From contig CADCLI010000002.1 in the NCBI GenBank assembly GCA_902802285.1, positions 1 to 62,979 on the forward strand: a stretch of DNA of 62,979 nucleotides. The letters are read 5' to 3'. Each line of letters begins with the position of its first letter. Position 1 is the stretch's first letter. The stretch comes from an uncultured Bacteroidales bacterium. GTDB taxonomy: Bacteria > Bacteroidota > Bacteroidia > Bacteroidales > Bacteroidaceae. The position numbers were made by a program, and so were the translations under genes. The notes below the pieces were generated by a model. It did not search any database and had not been told where the DNA came from. It saw only the letters and a program-made list of their open reading frames with translations. This document shows, piece by piece, positions 9,207 to 18,370 of the stretch.

Positions 9207-10103
9207 ATGGAAGAGAACAGTAAATCAGGCAAGACCGGATTGGTGATAGCCGTTGTGGCAGCCGTGCTGTTGGCAGGAGCTGCCGCATATCTCTTTTTTG
9301 ACGGCCAGAACAAGGGCCGTGAGATAGAGGAGATGACCCAGCTCTTTGAGATTGAGAAGGAGGAGATGGAGAATGAGTACTCCGGATTCGCCGTCCAGTA
9401 TGATGAGATGCAGAGGCACATATCCAATGACTCGCTGATACGCCAGCTTGACAGGGAGAAGCAGCGCACGCAGCAGCTGCTTGAGGAACTGCGTCAGACC
9501 AAGGCCACAAATGCAGCCGAGATTACCCGCCTTAAGAAGGAACTGGCTACCGTGCGTCAGGTTATGCGTACGTATGTAATCCAGATAGACTCTCTTGACC
9601 AGATCAACAAGCAGCTTGCCAGGGAGAATACCCGCGTGCGCCAGCAGTATCAGGAGCAGACCAAGGTGGTTGAGCAGCTTACTGTCGATAAGCAGAAGGC
9701 CGAGGAGAAGGTAGCTCTGGCATCTCAGCTTGATGCTGCGGCCATATCGGTTATAGCCCATAACAAACGGGGCAAGGATGAGAAGAAGTCCAAGAACGTA
9801 ACCCAGTTTGTGGTCAACTTTACCATTGTCAAGAACATAACCGTCCAAACCGGCGAAAAGACCGTGTATCTGCGTATTGTAAAGCCCAACGAGGAGGTAC
9901 TGGGTAAGGATACAGGCTACACATGCAGGTATGAGAATGTTGTTCTGGAGTGCTCGGAGAGAAAGATTATAGAGTATACCGGCGAGCAGCAGGAGGTTAC
10001 CATGTATGTTGACGTGGCCGAATTCCTGAGCGCAGGCACATATACTGCATATCTGTTCGTTGACGGTGTCATGATTGGCGAGCAGAGCGTTACACTTAAC
10101 TGA
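9207..10103 (+). CDS. Membrane-anchored coiled-coil protein, function unknown
   Basis: The 298-residue protein has an N-terminal transmembrane segment (TGLVIAVVAAVLLAGAAAYLF, about residues 10-30). A long charged coiled coil follows (about 38-180, rich in REKQRTQQLLEELRQ-type heptads). A C-terminal globular part of about 110 residues contains FVVNFTIVKNITVQTGEKTVYLRIV and TYTAYLFVDGVMIGEQSVTL, predicted beta-rich. It is probably held in the inner membrane with the coiled coil and beta domain in the periplasm. Its ATG overlaps the ancestral valS stop (taATGg at 9205-9209), suggesting translational coupling before the valS rearrangement. I do not recognise a named family. Confidence 0.75.
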   Translation: MEENSKSGKTGLVIAVVAAVLLAGAAAYLFFDGQNKGREIEEMTQLFEIEKEEMENEYSGFAVQYDEMQRHISNDSLIRQLDREKQRTQQLLEELRQTKATNAAEITRLKKELATVRQVMRTYVIQIDSLDQINKQLARENTRVRQQYQEQTKVVEQLTVDKQKAEEKVALASQLDAAAISVIAHNKRGKDEKKSKNVTQFVVNFTIVKNITVQTGEKTVYLRIVKPNEEVLGKDTGYTCRYENVVLECSERKIIEYTGEQQEVTMYVDVAEFLSAGTYTAYLFVDGVMIGEQSVTLN

Positions 10104-10112
10104 TTTTTTTTG

Positions 10113-12128
10113 ATGAGTACATTCCGCCAACTTGGGGTATCTGGCCCGATACTCAAGGCAATTGAAGAGTTAGGATTTGAGAACCCCATGCCTGTTCAGG
10201 AGGCGGTGATTCCGTATCTGCTGGAGCAAGGCAGCGGCGATGTGGTGGCATTGGCCCAGACCGGAACCGGCAAGACCGCAGCATACGGCATTCCGGTAAT
10301 CCAGCAGACCGATGTGGATAGCAAGGATGCCCAGTTCCTTATACTGAGCCCCACACGCGAACTCTGCGTGCAGATTGCCAGTGACCTGGCCGATTTCTCA
10401 CATTACATTGAGGGGCTGCACGTTATTCCTATGTACGGCGGCTCATCGATAGAGAACCAAATCCGCAATTTCAAGCGCGGCGCACATGTAATCGTGGCCA
10501 CCCCCGGACGTCTGATTGACCTTATGGAGCGCGGCGTTGTCAAACTGGATACCATCCGTACCGTCATCCTTGATGAGGCCGATGAGATGCTCAACATGGG
10601 TTTCTCTGAGGACCTTGAAAAGATACTCTCATCGGTCCCCGCAGAGCGTAAGATGCTTATGTTCTCGGCCACCATGAGCAAGGAGATCCAGGCCATATCC
10701 AAGAAGTATCTGCATGATGCCCGCGAGATTGTAATCGGCACACGTAATGAGGGCGCCGAGAACGTGGAGCATGTCTATTATATGGTTCACGCCAAGGACA
10801 AGTATCTGGCTCTTAAGCGCATTGTCGATTATTACCCGTCCATATACGCAATCATTTTCTGCCGTACCCGCCTGGAGACGCAGGAGATTGCCGATAAGTT
10901 GATGCAGGACGGCTATAATGCTGATTCTCTGCACGGCGACCTGTCGCAGGCTCAGCGTGACCTGACCATGAACAAGTTCCGCAAGCGCCAGTTGCAGTTG
11001 CTGGTGGCTACCGATGTGGCTGCACGCGGACTGGATGTGGACAACCTGACTCACGTAATAAACTTTGGTCTGCCCGATGACATTGAGAACTACACCCACC
11101 GCAGCGGACGTACGGGCCGTGCGGGCAAGAAGGGCGTTTCAATATCTATTGTCAACCTGCGCGAGAAGGGTAAGATACGGTTTATAGAGAAGGCCATAGG
11201 CAAGACATTCGTGCAGGGCGTGATGCCCACCGGTACCCAGATTTGCGAGAAACAGCTCTACAAGGTTATAGATGACCTGGAGCGCATTGAGGTCAATGAG
11301 GAGCAGATTGAGAAGTTCCTGCCCGAGATTTTCCGCCGCCTGGACTGGATGGACAAGAACGATATAATCAAACGTATCGTGACCCGTGAGTTCGGCCGTT
11401 TTGTACGCTACTATCAGGATGCTCCGGAACTTGAGGAGGTTACCCGCAATGATGTTGAAGGCGAGAAACGCAAGAAAAAGGACCGTCACCGTGCTCAGAA
11501 GGGTTATACCCGCTTTTTTATCAATATCGGCAAGAAAGACCACGTTCAGCCCGTCCATATCATTGAGATGCTCAACCGCAATGTAGCCGGACGCGTGGAT
11601 GTGGGCCGGATTGACCTGATGCAGAACTTCTCGTTTTTTGAGTGCCCTGAGGAGTTTACCGAGGAGATTCTGGATGGAATGGACGGCGTAAACTACAAGG
11701 AGCGTCAGGTGCATGTTGAGGTGGCCGAGACACGCTCGGAGGGCGGTGATGAGAAGCCTGCACGTGTTGAGAAAAAGGCTCGTCGTGAGGAGAAACCCCG
11801 TCGTGAAGAGAAACCTTCAAGGGAGCGAAAGCCGAGAAAGGAGGATAAACCAGTCCGCAAAGAGAGTAAATCAACCCGTGAGGAGAGAGCCTATCGTGAG
11901 GAAAAGACTTCACGTACTCCCAAGCGTGCTCCGCAGGTCCAGATAGCCCAGGATGATGATTTCTGGAACAACTTTGAAAATGAGGACTGGCACCAGTTCT
12001 TCCGCAGCGAGGGTGCCGGCAAGTCCAGGAAGAAGTCATCGGCCCGCAAGGAGAAACCCGTCCGCAAGGAGAAACCCGTCCGCAAGGAGAAGGTGAACGG
12101 CCGCAAAGCCGCCCGCACCCGCCGCTAA
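10113..12128 (+). CDS. DEAD-box RNA helicase with DbpA-type RNA-binding domain
   Basis: The product has 671 residues. Two RecA-like domains carry the Q motif, Walker A AQTGTGKT (about 48-55), PTRELCVQI, GG, TPGRL, DEAD (from about 154), SAT, IIFCRTR, ARGLDV and HRSGRTGRAG. A DbpA-like RRM (GYTRFFINIGKKDHVQPVHI...FSFFECPEEF, about 464-545) is typical of CsdA/DeaD helicases acting in ribosome assembly and cold adaptation. The last ~125 residues are a lysine/arginine/glutamate-rich low-complexity tail with repeats of the REEKP and RKEKPV types; an 18-bp DNA repeat underlies the end. The start is ATG 10113 rather than TTG 10110. The gap to the preceding gene is 9 bp, so the two are probably co-transcribed. 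Confidence 0.95.
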   Translation: MSTFRQLGVSGPILKAIEELGFENPMPVQEAVIPYLLEQGSGDVVALAQTGTGKTAAYGIPVIQQTDVDSKDAQFLILSPTRELCVQIASDLADFSHYIEGLHVIPMYGGSSIENQIRNFKRGAHVIVATPGRLIDLMERGVVKLDTIRTVILDEADEMLNMGFSEDLEKILSSVPAERKMLMFSATMSKEIQAISKKYLHDAREIVIGTRNEGAENVEHVYYMVHAKDKYLALKRIVDYYPSIYAIIFCRTRLETQEIADKLMQDGYNADSLHGDLSQAQRDLTMNKFRKRQLQLLVATDVAARGLDVDNLTHVINFGLPDDIENYTHRSGRTGRAGKKGVSISIVNLREKGKIRFIEKAIGKTFVQGVMPTGTQICEKQLYKVIDDLERIEVNEEQIEKFLPEIFRRLDWMDKNDIIKRIVTREFGRFVRYYQDAPELEEVTRNDVEGEKRKKKDRHRAQKGYTRFFINIGKKDHVQPVHIIEMLNRNVAGRVDVGRIDLMQNFSFFECPEEFTEEILDGMDGVNYKERQVHVEVAETRSEGGDEKPARVEKKARREEKPRREEKPSRERKPRKEDKPVRKESKSTREERAYREEKTSRTPKRAPQVQIAQDDDFWNNFENEDWHQFFRSEGAGKSRKKSSARKEKPVRKEKPVRKEKVNGRKAARTRR

Positions 12129-12176
12129 CCCCCCACTCATTCAGAAAAACCCTCGACCTGCGTATTCCCCCCCTCA

Positions 12177-12508
12177 CCTTAGGGAGTCAGAACGCACACA
12201 AGGCCATTTCTCTCCCTAAGGTGGGTAGGAAATACGCTCGCACCTTCGTTACCCTCTGACCTTAGGGAGTCAGAACGCACACAGGGCCATTTCTCTCCCT
12301 AAGGTGGGTAGGAAATACGCTCGCACCTTCGTTACCCCCTGACCTTAGGGAGTCAGAACGCACACAGGGCCATTTCTCTCCCTAAGGTGGGTTGGAAATA
12401 CGCTCGCACCTTCGTTACCCCCTGACCTTAGGGAGCCGGAACGCACACAGGGCCATTTCTCTCCCCAAGGTGAGTAGAAAATTTGCTAGTCCTTGCGTTA
12501 TCCCCTTG
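12177..12508 (+). repeat. Four tandem 83-bp repeats, each with a hairpin
   Basis: Units begin with CCTTAGGGAG at 12177, 12260, 12343 and 12426, an exact 83-bp period. The first three are nearly identical and the fourth has diverged at its 3' end. Each unit holds the inverted repeat CCTTAGGGAG / CTCCCTAAGG (10-bp arms, 25-nt loop). The fourth carries substitutions in its right arm (CTCCCCAAGG). The array fills most of the 515-bp gap between the helicase and the first permease leader. It could act as a transcription or RNA-stability barrier, a protein-binding array or a REP-like element. There are no variable spacers, so it is not CRISPR. Confidence 0.9.
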
Positions 12509-12530
12509 CGTTAGGGGAAATAATGGGCAG

Positions 12531-12617
12531 GTGTCAAAAAATTAGACGTTTTTAGGGCAGAATCGTCGGTTTTGCCCTTTTTTATTTGGGTTGTGGTGAG
12601 AAGGCAGGGTAATTTTG
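12531..12617 (+). promoter_or_regulatory. Regulon leader 1, for permease 1
   Basis: First of seven related leaders, 87 bp long. It opens with GTGTCAAAAAATTAGACG. Two degenerate boxes, ACGTTTTTA and TCGGTTTTG, follow exactly 20 bp apart. A -33 TTTG, a 21-bp spacer and the -7 TAATTTTG (12610-12617) complete it. ATG 12644 is 26 bp downstream. It is the most diverged copy and one base longer than the others. Confidence 0.8.
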
Positions 12618-12643
12618 GGGTGAAAATAAAACAATAGTTACAG

Positions 12644-15037
12644 ATGTTCCGCCACAATCTTAAAATTGCGCTGCGCAACCTGGCCAAGTACAGGTTGCAG
12701 TCAACAGTAGGTGTTCTCTCCGTTGCACTTGGTATGGTTTTCTGCTCGCTTACCTATATCTGGATAAGGTATGAGCACAGTTTTGATGAGTTCCATCGTG
12801 ATGCCGATGATATATATCTGGTCATGGGCACTAATTCCAATGCTGCCGACCATGAGTTTCTTCCTTACACATCATACCCCGAGGGTGAGTATCTGGCCGG
12901 AAAATATCCGCAGATAGAGGAGTGGGCCAGATGTGAGATTCCCCAAGACTATAGGATAATGTGTGACGGCAAGCCTGAATATACCCTGAAGGGCACTTTA
13001 ATCGATGAACGTTTCCAGGATTTCTTTGATGTCAATGTGCTGGAAGGGGAGACTAACCTTAATCTTGCCTATTCTGAGGCAGCCATAACCCAAAAGTACG
13101 CTGACATTCTGTTTGACGGTGATGCCTTGGGTAAGACTCTTTATACCGACCAGGGACAGATGACCGTAATATCCGTTATAGCCAACCCAACGGAACCTAC
13201 TTCAATATACTATGATTTCCTTAGGGGCTATGATCTTAACAGATATAACACAAGGTACGTACTTACTACACTTAACTTTGTGCGGGTAAGCAGGGATAAT
13301 GTCGGTCTTTTGGTCGATGAGATTGCCAATGATACTCTTATAACCAATTATAGCTGGACAGATGTGGACGGAGAGGAATTATCATACTCACAGGTTGATA
13401 CCAAAAACTATAAACTGGTGCCCATAACCAAACTGAGACAGGAGGAGGCGCTTGAGGTCATGAACCTTAACATCAGATACATAATTGTGCTGCTTCTGCT
13501 GGGAGTGGTTATGATAGTCTGCTCGCTCACCAATTACTTCACAATGCTGGTAACCCGTATCGGCATCAGGATGCGTGAGATTTCTCTGCGTTACGCAAAC
13601 GGCGCCACGCCTATGCAGATACTTAGGATGTTCATAGTGGAGATATGGGTAGTGCTGATCGCCGCAATCGTAACCGGAGCCATAATATGCTTGTTATCAT
13701 TGCCGTACTTTACACAGTTCAGCACAATAGACAAACCTTTTGGTTTCTTTATGGGCGGATACATTCTCTATGCATTGATAATTGGTGTCATATCGGTCCT
13801 GATAGCATCGGTTATTACATCGGTAGTAAGCAAAAGGCAACTCTCCAGGTACCTGGGCCGTTCATTGAGCAGCGGCAGTACTACAGCCGGCTATAAGATG
13901 AGCATAGGATTCCAGCTGGCCATAAGCCTGTGCGCCATATTCTGCACTGTTGTGATGCACAGACAGGTCAACTATATGATTGGCTCCAGGGATATGGGAT
14001 ACGTAAAGCACAACATAGGTTCCATATATCAATTCGGGCTTAATGAAACCGAGGTGGATGCTGTAAGGCAGCAACTTAAACAGTTGCCCGAGATGGATAA
14101 GGTGGTGTATGGCTTTGAATCCTATTTCCAGTACCACCGTAGTTCCGCCATTACCATTGATACCACTTTTGAGAGTATGACTGCCGATCAGGACATCAGC
14201 GTGGTTTACATTGAAGCAAACCGGGACTATCTTGATATGATAGAGGTTCAGCCCATTGCGGGTGAACTGTTCAGCAGGGAGAATGAGCAGGAGAATGCGG
14301 TTGTAATAAGTGAGACTCTTGCCAATCTGCTGGGAGGTGCAGACCGGATTGTTGGCAAAACCATATTCAACTACTACCAACCTCTGATTGTCAGGGGCGT
14401 AATAAAGGATGTGTGTTATACAAGTCCCAAGGGCGCTACTATACCCTTGGTATATGAATATGAGCAGGAGAACAGCATATCGGGTGTGAATCAGGCCAAT
14501 CTGTTCATGTTCAGGGTTAAGGAGGGCACGGATTGGAACACTCTTAAGGATAAGATAAACCAGGTTTTTGAGAATGTTCACCCCGGAGTGTATCATTCAA
14601 TCAAAAACATGGAGGATGAGTATATAAACAGCTACGTTAAATCCGAGCTGGCATTGGGTAAGTTCCTGCTCATAATAACCATAGTCTGCATCATCATAGC
14701 CGTGAGCGGTGTGTTCAGCATAGTGTCGCTCTCATGTGAGCGCCGCCGCCGTGAGATTGCGGTACGTAAGATAAACGGAGCCAAACGTGCCGATGTGCTG
14801 CGCCTGTTCATCAGGGACTACCTGCCGGTAATTGTGGCTGCCGCCCTTGTGGCATTCCCCATAGGCACAATCATTATGCATCGCTGGCAGTCCGCATACA
14901 TCCGTCAGGCCCCGATAGGAGTATGGACATATCTGCTCATCCTGGCCGGAATGATCCTTTTCATAGGCCTGATAATATTCAACAACATACGCAGAGCGTC
15001 ATCCCAGAACCCGGCCGATGTGATCAAGAGCGAGTGA
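12644..15037 (+). CDS. FtsX/MacB-type ABC permease 1
   Basis: The 797-residue inner-membrane permease belongs to a MacB-like tripartite exporter family. One N-terminal helix (TVGVLSVALGMVFCSLTYI) precedes a periplasmic MacB-like core. A central helix cluster begins with IIVLLLLGVVMIVCSLTNYF, a second periplasmic domain follows, and the last helices complete the second FtsX domain. Coupling motifs facing the ATPase are MREISLRYANGA and, in the C-terminal half, RRRREIAVRKINGA. It ends in NPADVIKSE, shared with the sister permeases. No ATPase is adjacent, so it probably uses the one at 27694. The substrate is unknown. Confidence 0.92.
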   Translation: MFRHNLKIALRNLAKYRLQSTVGVLSVALGMVFCSLTYIWIRYEHSFDEFHRDADDIYLVMGTNSNAADHEFLPYTSYPEGEYLAGKYPQIEEWARCEIPQDYRIMCDGKPEYTLKGTLIDERFQDFFDVNVLEGETNLNLAYSEAAITQKYADILFDGDALGKTLYTDQGQMTVISVIANPTEPTSIYYDFLRGYDLNRYNTRYVLTTLNFVRVSRDNVGLLVDEIANDTLITNYSWTDVDGEELSYSQVDTKNYKLVPITKLRQEEALEVMNLNIRYIIVLLLLGVVMIVCSLTNYFTMLVTRIGIRMREISLRYANGATPMQILRMFIVEIWVVLIAAIVTGAIICLLSLPYFTQFSTIDKPFGFFMGGYILYALIIGVISVLIASVITSVVSKRQLSRYLGRSLSSGSTTAGYKMSIGFQLAISLCAIFCTVVMHRQVNYMIGSRDMGYVKHNIGSIYQFGLNETEVDAVRQQLKQLPEMDKVVYGFESYFQYHRSSAITIDTTFESMTADQDISVVYIEANRDYLDMIEVQPIAGELFSRENEQENAVVISETLANLLGGADRIVGKTIFNYYQPLIVRGVIKDVCYTSPKGATIPLVYEYEQENSISGVNQANLFMFRVKEGTDWNTLKDKINQVFENVHPGVYHSIKNMEDEYINSYVKSELALGKFLLIITIVCIIIAVSGVFSIVSLSCERRRREIAVRKINGAKRADVLRLFIRDYLPVIVAAALVAFPIGTIIMHRWQSAYIRQAPIGVWTYLLILAGMILFIGLIIFNNIRRASSQNPADVIKSE

Positions 15038-15066
15038 CGCAAAACGAAACGACCCCTTTGCGTCAC
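15034..15066. repeat. GTGACGC palindromic element 1
   Basis: GTGACGCAAA and TTTGCGTCAC form 10-bp arms around a loop containing ACGACCCC. The element overlaps the permease 1 stop and lies in the convergent junction with hicB. No T tract follows, so a standard intrinsic terminator is not evident. The same element recurs at 18371, 28371, 28406, 37154 and 39880. Confidence 0.75.
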
Positions 15067-15077
15067 CTTTGTTTAAA

Positions 15078-15482
15078 TCAGACAAGGTTGAGTTCTGATA
15101 TTTCGGTAGCAAAGGCCTTCATGGATTTCTCAATTTTGGATGCTGTCCGTTTGGACGGATGTCTTACGCCTGTGACATAATGGCTTAACTGGCGTTGGTT
15201 GATGCCGGTTATGCGTTCCAACCCTGCCAGTGAAAAAGCGTATGAGTAGTAATTAAGGAATGAAGCCACATCATACTGGAAAACAAACTTTATATCCGGA
15301 AAAGGTTTCCCTTGTGATGAGTAAATACGTTTTATGTCTTCAACGCCAGCCATGAAATCCTCTTCGGTTTCACGTGCGGTCTTTCCTTCTCCTATACAGC
15401 CGAATTCACAGTTGTTACTGGAAATATATGCTGAATAGTCGCCCTTGACACCTCTTTCAATTGTTACTTTTACTGTTTTCAT
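15078..15482 (-). CDS. hicB: HicB-type antitoxin with helix-turn-helix
   Basis: The 134-residue protein has an N-terminal HicB partial RNase H-like fold (VTIERGVKGDYSAYI, FGCIGEGKTARETEEDFMAGVEDIK). A C-terminal HTH follows (LERITGINQRQLSHYVTGVRHPSKRTASKI), which would bind the operon's own promoter. It neutralises the HicA mRNA interferase encoded 6 bp upstream. The order hicA-hicB matches the classical module. It is convergent with permease 1 and separated from it by a palindromic element. Its last codons (SELNLV stop) recur as a short duplicate at 19541-19570. Confidence 0.88.
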   Translation of the reverse strand: MKTVKVTIERGVKGDYSAYISSNNCEFGCIGEGKTARETEEDFMAGVEDIKRIYSSQGKPFPDIKFVFQYDVASFLNYYSYAFSLAGLERITGINQRQLSHYVTGVRHPSKRTASKIEKSMKAFATEISELNLV

Positions 15483-15488
15483 TGTGAA

Positions 15489-15674
15489 TCATTTTAATCC
15501 TGCATCTTTAAGAATACTTTTTAAAGTACCGGGTTTGACCTCTTCTGATTTGTGATGGCTGGTCTGGAAATACCTGTCGGTTTTAGGGCTATACCATGTG
15601 GAATGTCTCCCGTTCTCATCACATAATCTGCAACCCGCTTTCTTCAGTAAGCGTTCAAGTTCGTTGTATTTCAT
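15489..15674 (-). CDS. hicA: HicA-type mRNA interferase toxin
   Basis: The 61-residue double-stranded-RNA-binding-fold toxin inhibits translation by cleaving mRNA. The catalytic His is His24 in GRHSTWYSP. The family core LERLLKKAGCRL and the closing KPGTLKSILKDAGL are present. The -7 box TATCTTTG lies at 15676-15683, only one base before the ATG, so the transcript may be leaderless or nearly so. It is paired with hicB. Confidence 0.88.
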   Translation of the reverse strand: MKYNELERLLKKAGCRLCDENGRHSTWYSPKTDRYFQTSHHKSEEVKPGTLKSILKDAGLK

Positions 15675-15675
15675 C

Positions 15676-15683
15676 GCAAAGAT
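15676..15683 (-). promoter_or_regulatory. hicAB promoter -7 box
   Basis: The minus strand reads TATCTTTG followed by CG and ATG of hicA. A start site 3-7 nt after the box would fall on or just past the start codon. Confidence 0.5.
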
Positions 15684-15809
15684 AGTAAAATTAATATCAT
15701 TATAATTGTGTTTTTTATGTAAAAGTGTTCAGGGCTTTGCGCAAACAAGGTCTCAAAACACGTTTTTCACATAGCTAATGTAGTGAATAATGCGCTTTGT
15801 TTATAGTGA

Positions 15810-15895
15810 GTGTCAAAAAATTAGACGATTTTGGGGCGGAAAGTACGATTTTGAGATTTTTTCTTGGAGGATGGTGGCGGGAGGGGATAATTTTG
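15810..15895 (+). promoter_or_regulatory. Regulon leader 2, for permease 2
   Basis: 86 bp: GTGTCAAAAAATTAGACG, ACGATTTTG twice at 20-bp spacing, then CTTG-N21-TAATTTTG (-7 at 15888-15895). ATG 15926 is 30 bp downstream. Confidence 0.85.
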
Positions 15896-15925
15896 GAGCA
15901 GAATTAAAAAACCAACAGTCCATAT

Positions 15926-18361
15926 ATGTTTATACATTATCTCAAATCATCTTTCCGATACATGCGCAAGTTTGCCTTGCAGAATATAATAAGTATGGTG
16001 GGCCTTGCAGCCGGTTTCGTGGCGTACGCGTTTTCATCGCTCTGGACAGGTTACGTAAACTCCTATGACACTTTTCATAAGGATGCGGACAGAATCTATA
16101 CGTTTGCACATCATGAAGACGGCAAGACATCGATAGGAAATGAGAGGGCCCGTTCAGGCAACGGTGATATGTTCTATATGCTGTTCCGGGATTTCGACAG
16201 CCGTAATATTCTTGATTCCTTAGGGATAGAATCCATAATGTATTCATATCTCCAGGAGTACTCGGTTGATGACAAGGGCACAAAATGTATGGATATTGAT
16301 TCAGCGTTCATTAATTTCTTCAATCCTGTCCTGGTGTCGGGTGACTGGTCTTTCCTGGAAGATGTGGGAAAGATTGCGGTGTCAAAATCATACGCCCAAA
16401 AGGAATATGGAGATGATAACCCCATAGGAAAGGAAATAACCGTATGGCGTGATCATTATACTGTCGGTGCGGTTATTGAAGATTATGACCATTCCTTCCT
16501 GGAGTTTGACCTTATGAGAAAATGGAATCAAGAAAGTGTTTTCTATTACAATTGGCTGTTCTTTAAACTCCAAGAGGGCATAAGCGTACAGAATATGCTT
16601 GACCGATGTGAGACGGTTTTTGCTGATATGTTTGAAGAGTCAATGACATATGTAATGCGCGGCAAACGCATTGTCCCTCTAAAAGAGATCTATAAAAATC
16701 TGGAGGAGGCCGATGCGGAAACTTTCGTAAAATATGACGGCCTTGAACTGTTATCTAAGGCAAGTCTTCTGATATTGCTCTGTGCCATAGTCAATCACTT
16801 TACCTTCTTCCTGAATTATTTGAAGAGAAGGAGGCGTGAAATGTCTCTTCGCAAGGTTTGTGGAGCATCAACCGGCAGTATTGCAACACAAATGGTTTTT
16901 GAGAGCAGTATTCCGGTGATTGTCTCTCTGTTGATGGGGTTATGGGTTGTAATGGTGCTTAAGAAGCCATATATGCGCCTTGCTGATATAGAAATGACAG
17001 ACTCATTTTATATGAAGGGTAGTTTTTTCATTATATTGGCAGTGCTGTCAGCTTCCGTGATTCTGAGTCTGATAGAGGTTCTTGTAATTAACCATCGGAC
17101 TGTTCAGACAAGCATCAGACAAAACAATGATAAGGCATTCCGTAGATTAGGTGTAGGAATTCAGATTGCATCTGGTATGATACTCATGTTTGCTCTGGTT
17201 GTTATGTATCATCAGTTCAGTTTTATGGAGAATCTCAATTGGGGAACACAGAGAAAAAATACGGCTATTGTCTTTTTTCCTAAGGAGAGTATGTACACTA
17301 ATGATGGCAGACAATACTGGGGTGATGTCTATCTGGATGAACTTGAAAACAAATATGGACTAAAAGAAAGGATATCTGCCATACCGTGTGTAACGGGTGT
17401 ATTTATGAACTTTGCAGATATGTCAGTGTCTCATTTCGGGAATTCGGCCAGCGTTGGTCTGAAAGATGTTGATGACTCTCTTTTCCCTGATGTTTATGAT
17501 TATATATATCCGGGTCTTATAGACCGCCTTGGTCTGACGGTACTGGAAGGGAATATTCCGCAAGAGGGACTCAAGGATGATGAAGTTGTAGTTACGGAGA
17601 ACATTCTCAAGGCATTAGGCAAAAAGAGTCTGGAGGAGATGCCCGGATTATATATCGCTTTGAGCGATACCGCAAGAGCCAACAAACCTTTCAATGTGGT
17701 TGCTGTGGTAAAGAATATTCATCTGAATAATTTTGATGAAGTACCCTCATTTATATTGCTGTGCGGATTCAGGAATAAGTATCTTGTTCCCGAATTTTCA
17801 TACGGAGCGAATCGTGCCGGCGGATCAATATGGGGAGAACTTTCAGTACAGTATCGGCCGGGTACCAGAAAGGAACTGGAATCATCAATAAAAAAGATGA
17901 TGGAAGAGTTGGATATAGATTATAAGATAGAGTATCCTGCGGATAGTTTCTTCAAGCATCTGTCAAAAGACAGGAATCTGTCAAAGGTATTGTCCATACT
18001 GTGCCTGATAAGCATATTCATTGCCTTGTTCGGAGTGTTCTCGCAGATATCGCTCTCATGTATGGAGCGCAGGCGTGAGATTGCCATCCGCAAGACTCAT
18101 GGGGCAAAAGCAGGGGAGATCCTGGCCATATTTGTCCGTGAATACGGAATCATATTCCTTGTGTCATCGGCGGTAGCTATGGCATTGGGCTATATGGTGA
18201 TGCACCGCTGGATACAGCAGTTCTATTATCAGGCTGCCATAAGCTGGTGGATATACCTGTCAGTCTTTGCCTTTACCGCACTTGTTATTGTGGCTACGGT
18301 CTTGAACCGCGTGCTCACTACCGCCCGTGAGAATCCGGCCGATGTGATCAAGAGCGAGTGA
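15926..18361 (+). CDS. FtsX/MacB-type ABC permease 2
   Basis: The 811-residue permease is built like permease 1: an N-terminal helix (IISMVGLAAGFVAYAFSSLW), a periplasmic core, a helix cluster, a second periplasmic domain and terminal helices. Coupling motifs are RRRREMSLRKVCGAST and MERRREIAIRKTHGAKAG; the C-terminus is NPADVIKSE. The start is MFIHYLKSSFRYMRK (ATG 15926), which places it just behind leader 2. Upstream in-frame reading through the leader is spurious. It is convergent with the hydrolase at 18400, with a palindromic element between them. Confidence 0.92.
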   Translation: MFIHYLKSSFRYMRKFALQNIISMVGLAAGFVAYAFSSLWTGYVNSYDTFHKDADRIYTFAHHEDGKTSIGNERARSGNGDMFYMLFRDFDSRNILDSLGIESIMYSYLQEYSVDDKGTKCMDIDSAFINFFNPVLVSGDWSFLEDVGKIAVSKSYAQKEYGDDNPIGKEITVWRDHYTVGAVIEDYDHSFLEFDLMRKWNQESVFYYNWLFFKLQEGISVQNMLDRCETVFADMFEESMTYVMRGKRIVPLKEIYKNLEEADAETFVKYDGLELLSKASLLILLCAIVNHFTFFLNYLKRRRREMSLRKVCGASTGSIATQMVFESSIPVIVSLLMGLWVVMVLKKPYMRLADIEMTDSFYMKGSFFIILAVLSASVILSLIEVLVINHRTVQTSIRQNNDKAFRRLGVGIQIASGMILMFALVVMYHQFSFMENLNWGTQRKNTAIVFFPKESMYTNDGRQYWGDVYLDELENKYGLKERISAIPCVTGVFMNFADMSVSHFGNSASVGLKDVDDSLFPDVYDYIYPGLIDRLGLTVLEGNIPQEGLKDDEVVVTENILKALGKKSLEEMPGLYIALSDTARANKPFNVVAVVKNIHLNNFDEVPSFILLCGFRNKYLVPEFSYGANRAGGSIWGELSVQYRPGTRKELESSIKKMMEELDIDYKIEYPADSFFKHLSKDRNLSKVLSILCLISIFIALFGVFSQISLSCMERRREIAIRKTHGAKAGEILAIFVREYGIIFLVSSAVAMALGYMVMHRWIQQFYYQAAISWWIYLSVFAFTALVIVATVLNRVLTTARENPADVIKSE

Positions 18362-18370
18362 CGCCGTAAA

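Noticed and set aside
9225..10130. 301-codon antisense frame opposite the coiled-coil gene
   Set aside because: It mirrors the helical, Gln/Glu-rich coding strand and gives a Leu-rich product without family features.
12177..12508. Possible CRISPR array
   Set aside because: The 83-bp units are contiguous tandem repeats with no variable spacers, and no cas genes are present.
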